Made by a program: the position numbers and the translations under genes. The notes beneath the pieces were generated by a model. That model saw only the letters and a program-made list of their open reading frames with translations, ran no database searches and was not told the DNA's origin. A DNA stretch of 64,000 nucleotides from Haliclystus octoradiatus. Its lineage: Eukaryota > Cnidaria > Staurozoa > Stauromedusae > Haliclystidae. The stretch is taken from NCBI GenBank assembly GCA_916610825.1, contig OU744447.1, forward strand, positions 36,511,024-36,575,023, read 5' to 3'. Positions 1 through 11,900 of this stretch are shown here, piece after piece (position 1 is the stretch's first letter; every line of letters begins with the position of its first letter).

Positions 1-2836
1 CATTTTATATATTTGCTAGAAAATGGATGAAAAGTAAGCAAAGAGAATCGAGAGTTTCAGAGTATTTTCATGATTTGCATGTATTATTGCAAATTGGAAA
101 GCTGTTACTGAAACTTTATTCACAAGCAAGAGGATGGCTTTAGTATATAAAGCTTCTTAACAGGCTGAAAAATTGTCCCTCGAGAATTATTTAAAGAACA
201 GATCAATAGCCCTTGTGGTTTATTTTGAAAATACAGTGACCCTTGGATGTATTTTTATGCCACACCAACATGCCCGATGTGAAAATGCTCTATCGAATAC
301 CTCTATTGTTTAATAAGGGTAGTTCCACGTGAGGCAAAACCAAGAAAACTTGTAAGAGTCAAAAATAAACTAGCGACATTAGCGATATATATCATTATCT
401 TTATAGCGTTTGAATGAATTATCGCCTTCCTTGTAAACACTTTAACAATGAAGAACTGTATGCCATGAAATCCTGTTGAGATTTATCTGCTGTGTCGTGG
501 CTGAGATCAGTAAAGAGCATTTACAATCCTTGTCCCTAGCGAGAAGATCATCTCCTCTGGAAATGGAAGAGTAGTACGAGAGCTTTCGATAAGACAAAAC
601 TGTTTCAATGACAATTTAAACATGTCAAGGAAGTTCTGTAATGAAAACACTTTAGTTGGGTCCAATAGTTTTATGTTTATTGTAGGGTGTCGGAATGGGG
701 AAATAATGTTTTTTTCGAGAAATGATTCCCCTCACACCTGTCTCGTCCATGAAAGAACAAGCTGTTTTCTACTTATCCTTGTCTACTGTACAATTTGATT
801 GGGAATAATAAAAATTGGACAGAACTTGGGGATAGAAAACGAATGTATGCACTCCAGATGATACCATTGCGCCATCAGTTATCGTGTTTATGCAAATTTT
901 TACAATCCTTGCTACATTAACATTACCCATCTCCTTGTAAACAGGGTTTCCCTTTTACAGAAACGTTCGTTTGATAATCATGTTTTGGTTTATAAAAACT
1001 GTTCTAGAGATGATAAACCTCCACAGAGATTAAGAATGTTAGATGCATATAGTTGATGAGCGGAGAAGGGAATTTGGCCAAAGGCAGATCCAAGACGAAA
1101 TTTTGAAAAATTTTTCGTTGTGTTTGTCCGCATTTGCTCTGGCACAATTTTATTGACCAATCTTTGACCTGGAAATTGCTTACATGGTGTCAAAACCAGG
1201 TTATAAATGAGCAGGAATGTTACATATCAGAATATAGCTGCTGTTTTCAATATCGATGAAATTCCAACCAATTTCGACCCAATTCATTATTTTCAGCTTT
1301 AACATCAAAATGAACGATTTGAATCAAAACCCATACTCTTATCTCTGACATACATAGCCAGATAGGTATTTCACCTTCTGTACCTTTCGATTTTTATAGA
1401 CTAAGGTTTAGAAAAATGTTGATTACATGAAAACGTAAGCCTGAATAACTGATCATTATTTTCATTTTTGATTTAATGTAACTGATTCATATTTTCGTTT
1501 TATTATTGAAATTTCATTATCTCGTCTGTGGTCGGGGATTTGAATCACATTTGAACAGAAACGAAGCCTGTTTCTCTGGCGTCTGAGATTATCCTGATAG
1601 TGGTAACAAGCAACAGTTCGAGAATTACTTGCCGTCAACTATCATCCCCTTTCCAAAACAAAAATCACACTTAGTCAATGCCGGTTTACTATATTAGATA
1701 TTTCCAAAATGAAATATTTATTATCAAAGTTATTTCAAAATTATTTATACTTTTTAATCATTTGTAATATATAAATATATAGATATATATGAATTACGAT
1801 AGATTATTTTTTTTAAAGCATGATGAAATTAACATATCAATTATTTTAGCCGAAGTGTTTGACACGTATAACAGCTATACATAAATTAGAGAGAGATTTA
1901 TATAACTTAGTCATAATTATTTTCAGATGAGCTTTCCGTTATAGATCAGAACGTTTTAGTCCTATTTTATCTGTGGTATCAGTCAATGTGTGACCATTTG
2001 TAAATGTTCTTTTATCCATTGCTTGTAGGCATAGTTTGCGTGGGTCCTCTGCCAGTTCAAAATTGCTATCCCGCAGGTGCAAGAACTGAATCTCGCATGT
2101 TAATATCAGATCCTAACAAGTAGAAAGGAGGCTATTAATTGCCAATAAACTTTCATCACTAGATTTATGTACTACATTCTCTTAAAACTTTAACATTTAG
2201 GTTTGGGTCCACTTTGAAATGTTGATAAGACCACTTGAAGACAGCATTGAGCACCTCGTTTAGGTATTATTGAAAAAGGCAGAAGACCACGCAAGCCTGA
2301 TTCCCAAGCAATGGATTATGGAATATGTTTCATCTGTCATACTAAAGAAAATGAATGTTTTTGTTTGCTTTATTAATTGTTTGTTTGTTTCTGTGTGTGT
2401 TGTTGTGTGTATGTATATTTTAATGTGTTCAGCGTTCTTACCAACATTTCAATTTAATTGAACCCGAAGCCCACAGTACATTCATCCAAAACAACAAACG
2501 CCTTACAATGAGAATAACTTCATTGAGAATGAAATAAAACTTCAAATTCTAAATCATATATATACAACAATATTGCAACTCGAGACTTCGAATAAGATTG
2601 CGTTCGTGAAAATGCAGTAGATCGTACTTGGCTAATTCCAACATTACAACATTATCACAACCGAAGATATCTATTATTTCCAGAAAATGATCAGAGAATT
2701 GTGAAAATTATGAAACGGAGCCTTCGTCTCGGTGAACTATACAATAGCTGGATTTATATAAGAATTAACCTGATTATCATGAAACTGCCAATTTTTGCGA
2801 TTATTGATACTTTATTTATTTTCACATTACCCTTAC
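1..2836. other. No gene supported; scattered repeat fragments
   Basis: I see no convincing coding exon here on either strand. Positions about 462-600 (plus) match the body of the tRNA-derived SINE family seen complete at 7261-7640 and 58533-58916. Positions about 183-290 are the reverse complement of the last 90 bases of the 7261-7640 copy, and the same piece recurs at about 30612-30700. The 3' end of gene A, which enters from the right on the minus strand, could lie here or beyond the window, but no phase-1 terminal exon was recognised. Confidence 0.5.
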
Positions 2837-2929
2837 CTGAACTATCCATCATTCCTGATCCAGAACCACCGTTCATGTCCTGTGAAGGTGCAGCTCTTGC
2901 CGAAAAGAAAGCACTAAGCATTTTACTCC
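2837..2929 (-). CDS. Gene A exon 10: short GSGSG exon
   Basis: 31 codons, phase 1-1, acceptor AATTTCAG|GG, donor TCAG|GTAAGG. It reads SKMLSAFFSARAAPSQDMNG then GSGSGMMDSS. The donor shows the gene continues downstream; the remaining exons were not found. Confidence 0.6.
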
Positions 2930-5900
2930 CTGAAATTCACATGAAAATATTTACATCACTGTTTGAATAATTCATCAAGCTCAATTACGCAAGGGGTTTA
3001 CTGTCATTGTCCGTTCCAAGGAATATTACATGGATATAATATTGTGTTAGTCTCTTCATTTTATACATTTATAGCATCGTAAAAATTAATACAGATTAAA
3101 ATATACTATGTATTTAAGTGTTTTTTAAGTTCCTCAAAGAACTTCCCCAGATTAATTCCTCAATACGGACAAAGTTCTTTCAATATTAATTTTCTTTCGA
3201 TCTTCAATGTAAAGTACACATACGTTCACAAGGTCAGTATAGAAAAATCATCACAAGTCAAAACCACAGGTTTCTCCGGGCAAACTTGAAATTCACGTAA
3301 CAATGTTTATGAAATATACTAAATATTTCCAATTTCTGGTTTTAGTCAAATGTCACTGAAAACTCTTCAAGAAGTCATCTAAAATTGGATGTTTTATACT
3401 TACTTAAATCAGATCTGCCTTGGTTGCTTGGTGAAGCAACTTGACGTTGTCTAGCGACAAAATTACTCCATTGCTGGGCGATTATTTGTTCATTTGATTG
3501 TGCTGAAGCAGGAACAGGGAAGTTACGTTGAAATTGTGCAGATGGAACGGATTGCATTGATGCAGCTGGAGCAGGGACAAATGGTACCTGTGGGGCAGGC
3601 ATAGGCATAAATTGTGCAGGGGATGCAGGAGTAACTTTCTTTGGTTTAGCTGCCAATTTTGCTGGTGGGGCGTTTGGTCTTTTGCTGATTTTGCTACGGC
3701 TGGGACCTTGAAATAGAGATAGGAATTTGATTAAAAAGTGTTATTGGGACCCATTACCAGATAATAATTATAGGAGATGTAAGATTGAGTTAATTTTACA
3801 ATACTTTGATAGCACATTGTATATTGGGCATCGACTAAACAGGTCAATATAGAGGTAGTGGTTTAAATTAAGCAATTCGATTCGTCAAACCGCGGTAAAT
3901 CGTAAAGCTGTATCAGACGCTCGCGATTTTCTGACTAAAAGATTCGGGGGTTATTGATCCAAGGTGAGCTGATTATTGGCTGATAGTGGCCACATGATCT
4001 CTAAACAATCATCCTATTCACTACTGGATGTAGTTACAAAGTGATTATAGATTTATAACTATCGTATAGCTTGTAGTTAGCTATTGTATAGCGTACAAGA
4101 TGACTATCAGAAACATGTGAAATTTTAAAATATTATTATAAGCTACATTCATTTGATTTCAAACAATAAGAAATTACTATTAAACCGTTTCCTTAAACAT
4201 TCTCTTGTCTTTATACATACATAGTATGTGACTATTACGGACTAGGCTATAAATTAATAAATATGATAGGATCTATGTGATCCACTTCAGTTACGTACTT
4301 ATAAGAAATAGTTACCATGATAATACATCTAGGGAGTTGATTTGAAGAACTGCGATTTTCATTTGAAACAGGTCACAGATACTACTGCCACCATAACCAT
4401 GAAAAAAGTGTGAAATTTCTTCCTGAATTTCATGGCAAGTTTTAAGATCGTGATTATGGATGTTTTCATGGTTTTCAATTTTTTTCATGGCTTAAAAAGT
4501 TTGTGGTTTCATATTTTTTTACATTTCCATGGTACTTTCACGACACTTTCATACCATTTTGATGGTTTTGCATTGGTAGTGAAATTAACATTCAAGATCA
4601 TGGCATTTGTTTACTATAACCAATTAAATAGCTTACCGGTTTCCGTGTACTTATGTGATCCTGGCATAACTTTCATTAAATAGAGTGGATATGAATGAGA
4701 TTCAATTGTTGATTTAGCATGAAGATCAACAATAGGTTCCATCGAAGCACCAGCTGGCATATTTCTAAGATACTCATAAGGATCAACATTTTGTGGTTGC
4801 TTCTTCTTCTTCTTTTCATTAATTTTAGATTTTTTTGAAGCGTTTGTATCACCAAAAGATGTTTTTCCTGTCTCAGCATAATAGTCATTTAAATTTGGTA
4901 CAACACCAGGAATTCTAAATCTTTCTTCAACAGATTTCACTGAATCAGCAGTAACTACATCTTCCTCAACGACACCACCTTTTTCATGAATTTTTTCACC
5001 AACCAATAAATATTTTGGTATTTCATATCTTTTTTGATTATCTCCTGTTATTATTTTTGCAACTTGTATTGTCTGTTTCATTTTATTTAAACCTGCAACA
5101 TCAACAGTTGCTCCTGGACGTGGAATACTCGAACGAGTATAATCTGTTTCCATTGAATTAGGATATTCACCAGCTAAATCTATGGCAGCTTTTTCATATT
5201 TTGCTAACGCAGATGCAATTTGTTTTAAATCAATTCTTGGGTATGGAGAATGTTCTTTTTTATCAACAACTGGAGCCGATGGAATCATAGACTTTTTGAC
5301 ATTTGATGACACAGTTTTCTTCATTTTCTTCGCAGGTGAAGGCTTTGGGGAACTCGATTTTTTAAGGAGTTTAGGTGCTGAAAGAAAATAATGGTTATTA
5401 AAGCTATTGTGTGTACGTCTGGTAGCTCAGTGACAGAGTAAGAACCATCGTCGGTGTATCATGTTATTCATATTTTATTGTACATGTATTTATATCCACC
5501 AATAAACAAGCATTACAGTGTGTTTACATACTGGATGACTTTCATCTGTTAACTATATATATATATATATAATAAAATAATAAAAGGAGTCAAAGACTAC
5601 ACATTCATAATTGTTACTAATAGTTTCATGCTTACGCAATCATCAGACCTCAGATGCTTACGCAATCATCAGGTCTGATGATTGCGTAAGCATGAAACTA
5701 TTAGTAACAATTATGAATGTGTAGTCTTTGACTCCTTTTATTATATTTAGCTCTGTCAAATGATATCGAGCACTATTTTTTGCTATTAGATAATATCTAA
5801 TATATATATATATATATATATTTTGTATTTTAGATATCATTTTCAAAACGAAACCAGAGCAAACCTACATGAAAAAGTATTTCAAAGCAGAAACTACAGT

Positions 5901-8900
5901 AGTGGAATGACGATCCTTACTCCATTAAAACCGGATTAAACTAATGTTGTATTTTCTATTATTGAGATTGATAAGGTATTAAGAAGCTTAGGGAAAATTT
6001 ATTTATAGTCAATATGAAGGTTTTCAAAGCGAGTGATTACTCTGAAATAAAAAATTTGTCGGAATAAACCCAAATAATCCTGTTTTCTTTGAAATAATAT
6101 TATGAGACCTGTATCAAATACAAACGCCTTAATGAACCTTTGAAGATAGCGATAGTATGTTAACCTTCAAAGTATATATTGGATGTTCATGCTTCAACAG
6201 GCAACCCTTACCATCTTGTTGTTCACCATTGCCAGATTCAGCGGCTGCTGTAATCTCGTCTTTTCCAGAACCTTCGCTTTCTCCTGAAGCTACCTCAATA
6301 GGTGCTGAGATATGTTTTGATTCAACTGGGGCTGCTATGGCAACCCTAACTGATCCAGACCCAGATTCTCCTGATAGTTCTTCATCAACATTCGATTTCT
6401 TGTGTGGTAGGCTACTTTCATTAGAGGCTGCTTTATTCTCAACAGATTTAACAGGTTTGATATCATTTACTTTATCTGTATTCTCTATTTTGATATTGAG
6501 AATAGGAGCAACTGGTTTAACTTTTTCCTCACTGTCAGATAAAAGACCTGAGCCTTCACTTCCTGATCCTGAGCCTGTCCCTAGACCTGAACCAGATCCT
6601 GTGTTTGCTGTTTCGACTTGAGTTTTTCTTATTGCTGTTTTAGTAACGTTGGCAGCCTTGACTGGAGCAACTGGTTTCTTTTCTGCAGATGGGGCATGCA
6701 CTGGAGATTTAGCATGGACTGGAGATTGAGCATGAACAGGAGATTTAGCGGGGACCGCAGCAGGAACTATGGAAACAATGATAGCAAATCATTAAAAATA
6801 TGTAAAAATATATGCAGCAACAATCTACAGTACTTGCATTGAAATTAGAAGAAGTTTTTCAAAAAACATTAGCTTAAATAGCACATTGTAACATAAATGC
6901 AAATTGAAAATTACTTATTTCTTAGCAACACTTGTTAATTTCAATTATTTCAAACTAAATAAATCTGACTCATAATTCGAATTTTTGCACGCCTATTGGC
7001 TTCTGAATAAAGGTAATAAACAAACAAACAAAAAAACAAAATATGAAATATGTGTTCCCTTGTTAAACAGGAAAAGCTATGACAAAATACTTTATTTGAA
7101 ATAATTGACTGATGTCAATGGAGCTGCACGCTGTGGAAGATTGCTCCAAACAAGCTCAGTACGCATTAGAAAATAGTAGTATTGAAGAATCTGCTCCATG
7201 ACAGAAACTTATTAAAAATATCAAATAAAGATTCTTCAATCTCATTATCATTATATATTGAAGGGGGCTAGCTCAGATAGCAACTGAACTTCGGATATGA
7301 TCATATGTGATAGACTGTGGTTCAAATCCTCCGAACGTCAACTTAACCTTGAATTTATCTAGAGCATCAAATAGGTCCCATTTTCTGATGGTGGGTGGAA
7401 AATATAACCAAGAGGGTATTGCACTGACAGTGGAGATCCCCATCTTCTATGAAATCTATTGAAGTTGATCTGCAGTGTTGCGGCTAAGATCGTCAAAGAG
7501 CATTTACAATCATTGCTCTTAGCAAAATGAACTGCTCTAGAAATTAAAGGGTGGTACAGACGCCAATGTTGTTGTGGTGTTACAACACATCCCTGGGTCA
7601 CTGTCTTTTCAAAATACACCATCAATCTTTTCTTTAAATAATTTTTGAGAAACTCATTGGGAACCTACGAAAAAGCCGTACTTGCTAATTATTGTATGCG
7701 TTCATAAACATTGATTATTATGAACAATTTTCAGATAATTGCTATATGTTGAAACTTATTTATTTACCAAGTTTCGCTGCTTCTCCAGATCCTTCTACTG
7801 GTAAGCTTTCCCCTGATCCGCTACCGGAACCGTTGCCTGATTCCTCGGCTTGTTCTTTGGCTGACGCATCTTTTGCTTTAGCAGATTCCGTTGTAACAGT
7901 TGCTGGTTGAAACGCTGGTACTATAACAAACAATAGATCGTATAGTCTTTGATAAGTTAAATAAAAATTCGCTATAGGTGAAGCATATTTATGAAATTAC
8001 ATGAGATAAATCTACTGGCAAGGCTAAAAGTTTTAGTGAGACACAACGCACTTCTAATAAAATCTTGCTTATTACCGCCCATTACAATCATAAGACTTTT
8101 TGGAGATCCATTCCAGTAGTTCAGTACATGTAGTATAATCTAACAGCTCGAATGAATTAACGATATTTATGCATAATACCGTATACTGGTTGTTTATTTT
8201 ATTGTAGTCGTATAGACATTGGATAGTCACATTTCACAGGACTGTGTAGCTTCTTCATATATACAATGATAGACTCAATGTGATTTTAACTCACCACAGT
8301 ATTGACATGATTTCCTGCATTGTATTTTCATTAATTCTGGATAGTTAACACAATATTGATTTTTTGCAAAATCTTCACACGTGGCATATTGATCCGTGCA
8401 AGGTTCATCTAGAAGCAAAATAATTTATCATTTCTTTTGTTTTGAACAAGACAATATTCTATTCAAACAAAAATATTAGACCGAACGCCACAGAACTAAA
8501 ACGGCATGTTTTTCCTGGCAACTTGAAATTCACATAAAATTTTCATAAAAACACCATAAATACTTTCCCGTTGCTTGTTTTAGTCAAAATTTATTGTGGA
8601 GCTCACCAGAGATGAACTTATAAATCATTTCACGGTCAGAGCCCTCTTGATTCATACATTTTGTGATTTCGTCATGCTTCTATGGATTCGCAAAATCATG
8701 GAGAACAAAAGAATCAAAGACCATGAAGATCCAATGAAGAATTATCTCAACATGATAAGAAGGCTTTGACCGTGAATTATGAAATATATATTGGATTTTG
8801 AAGGGTTTACAATAGAATTTAATTAAAACAAGAAATAGGTAATTGTTTAGCATATTTTAGCCTGGTTTCCATATAGCAAATTTGCCTGCGTCGTTGCCTG

Positions 8901-11900
8901 CGTCGTTGCCTGCGACATTTTAAAGTTGAACTCACTCCAACTTTGAAATCAGTCAGGCAAGACAAGTGATATCCGGTCGAAACAATAGAAAAGAGATCAT
9001 TAAATGTCTACAGCTGTGACCCAGGCAAATGTCGCAGGCAACGACGCAGGCAACGACGCAGGCAAATTTGCTATATGGAAACCAGGCTTTTTATGAACAC
9101 CTTTATCTGATTTTCAAGTTGCCCGGAAAACCATGCCGTTATAGTTTTGTAGCGCTCTGTCTATATACACAGTTGTTCACATAGCTAGAAAACGATTTCT
9201 TACTTCAAGAACGAATTTTGAGTACCGTTCTTAATTTTACCTGAAGAAATCTCATATACATAAAATGCTAGCAATGTCTTACTGGAGGTATTGCTGTTGC
9301 TGAATTTAACTGAATTTAAACTGAATTTAAACTGAATTTAAACTGATTTGAACAAATTTTAATCTATGACGTTGAAATTAAATTAGACGACACTTTCATT
9401 TTAATATCAAACAATAGAAATGTGACGCAGCGAAGTATAATTATTCGAAAAAATATAACTCGTTATCGTTAGGTACAACTATTTGTAATTATCTATCAGA
9501 TGTTATGTTATTCGATTCATTTGGTTTTGAAATGGCTGAGAAAATCACGAACAAACATACACAGAAACATTCGTATTTATATGTATATTTATCTAGCCTA
9601 GACCAGACCGTTGATCTTCCAGTGAAATGGACTTGTTCAATATCAATATCGAAACTTACTGTCCTCAGCTGACGGTAGTGGTTGTGCATGACGCTGGTCA
9701 CCAGGAGCCTGTTGTGCCATTGCAGGTTGTTGTTGTTGTTGAAACAAAGGTTGGGCACCCTGTTGATAAGGGTTTGGGGCAAATCCTTGTGGCTGTGGGG
9801 CAGGGACAGGTTGCATTTGAGCTACATCATAATGAGGACCAGTGACATAAGCATTTTGTTGATTTTGTTGAATTTCAAAATAAGCAACTGGAGCTGGGGC
9901 TTGTTGTAGATTATGGGACATTGGAGTCATATCTTTCTTTACTGGTTTTGCAACGGAGTCTTTCATTGGTTCTGGGATCTCAGATTTACGTGTTTCAGTT
10001 TGTGGTTTTGGAATCTCTGATTTCTTTGCCATCAGATCTGCAGATTTGATCGATTCAACTGTCTCTCCTGTATAAGATTGATATTTAGTTATTTAATTAA
10101 GGAATTTTATAATTATCCTTATTGTTGTTATTGAGCATTGGTATATTGCATATTTATATACAAACTGTATATTCTAAGCAAGAAAATCATCATTCAAAAC
10201 ATTTTCAAAATGTGAACTTTTAGAAATAACACACAAGATGTATTGCATGTAAAATATTGGAAGCTCTGTTGTAATGAATTAATTTTTTTATTTATACTCG
10301 TCATTTCAAGAATACCATTTGTTTGGATGGGATAAAGCATGAAATATATGTTTCTGAAAGACCCATTATTTTCCACCTTGTTTGTGAATGAAGATAAAAC
10401 ATTCTCCGTTTCGATCTGTTCAACATGTTCAAAAATGATTTCCGCGTTGCGCAGATGATCCCTCATCACATTCTTAACAAAATAATCAAATGGAAGACAT
10501 TCATACAACATATGAGTGTAACTTGTATCCTCCTCTGCACGTGCATAAATAGAAAGACGTTACAGGGACGTTATTGGGACGTTAGGTTTGAAGAGAAAAT
10601 GTTATAAAGATAGATTCTTATATAATAACAATAATAATAACAATCTTTATTTCAATCATATTTTTGTAATGCCTCCTATCGGATTGATGTTCATCTCATT
10701 TTCTGAAGAAACGCTTGTCTATTTGAACTTGAATGTCATTTCAAGTTAACAATGAGTTGAAATTGAAAATGATCACTATGAAAATGTATGTGCACCATAG
10801 ACTCATCGACATTTTCAAAGTTATTTGATGGTTTCCTATAATCTCTTTTTCCATCTAAACTCTAAGCGATATTTATTCCAATGGGATTAGCAGCAATATA
10901 AGTAAGTCTATGATGTGCACCGATGGGGAATCGAAAACATGTCTCCGCATGTGATGCAAGAACCCTAACAATGATCTACCATTGCATAGAGTGCATACAT
11001 ATACCTGCATATACAATATTCTCGCAGTATATATCAAACGCTTCTGTAAGGACTGTTTTCGGATTCTGAGTTTAAAAATTCTGACTCCGTAAACCTCTGT
11101 TGAGTCATACACTGGTCAAGCAAGACCAGACATTACAAACCAATATTTACATCAACTATCAATATTAACTTACCAAATTCAGAAACGTGTGGTGCGATGC
11201 CTCTTATTTTTGCATTTGGTGATATTTTATTCAATTGTAATGGATATGATTCTGATGTCACAGCTGCTGGCATTGCAAAGGGTATCTGTGATTTCTTGTC
11301 AAGCGTAGATTCAACTGGACCGAGTGATGTCTGCTGGGTTGAATCAGGTTGCATTAATATATTTCGTTTACCTGCGATAAACCAATCAAATAGGTTTATT
11401 GAAGAGAATTACTCAGCCTCTTTTGACGGATTTGATATTATCAATACTGTATAACAATTTGAAACAGTAAAACAGATTATAAAGCATTTAGAGGAATTGA
11501 GAATTCCGGACACCATAAAACGTTTATTGATTAGTTACATATTTCCTATCTTGTAATAGCCATCAAAGGCTGCTTCTAGTTGTCTAGTTGTTGTTTATCC
11601 TTGTTGTAGTTTAAAAGGTGACCCAATTGAACCTTTCAGGAGTAGTTAAGAAGGAGATGATAGAAAGATGCATAAAAGAAGAGGATGCTACTGACAGAAA
11701 GAAATGGAATAAGCAAATATTAAAGATCAAAGAGAAGAAGAACATCAAGACACACAAAACAGCAAAGGCAGCTAGTGAACCTTCATTGTAATGAATAATA
11801 ACAATTATATGTTATCCTCGTTTGAGATTATTTATGCAAATATCGCCATTTAATTATACATCTTTATTGTTCCACTCATAACCTGACATTTCTACAGTCC

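Noticed and set aside
990-1193. 67-codon minus-strand open frame
   Set aside because: No recognised domain or splice support, although its composition is protein-like; possibly a transposon relic.
5408-5465. tRNA-like TGGTAGCTCAGTGACAGAGT
   Set aside because: No B box at the right distance and no cloverleaf; at most a SINE remnant.
6157-6621. Long plus-strand open frame rich in Pro and Ser
   Set aside because: Antisense shadow of gene A exon 7.
9204-9240. Possible micro-exon of gene A (GT...GAA between TTCTTCAG and GTAAGA)
   Set aside because: It is 37 bases, so it would change the phase from 1 to 2, unlike every other exon of the gene.
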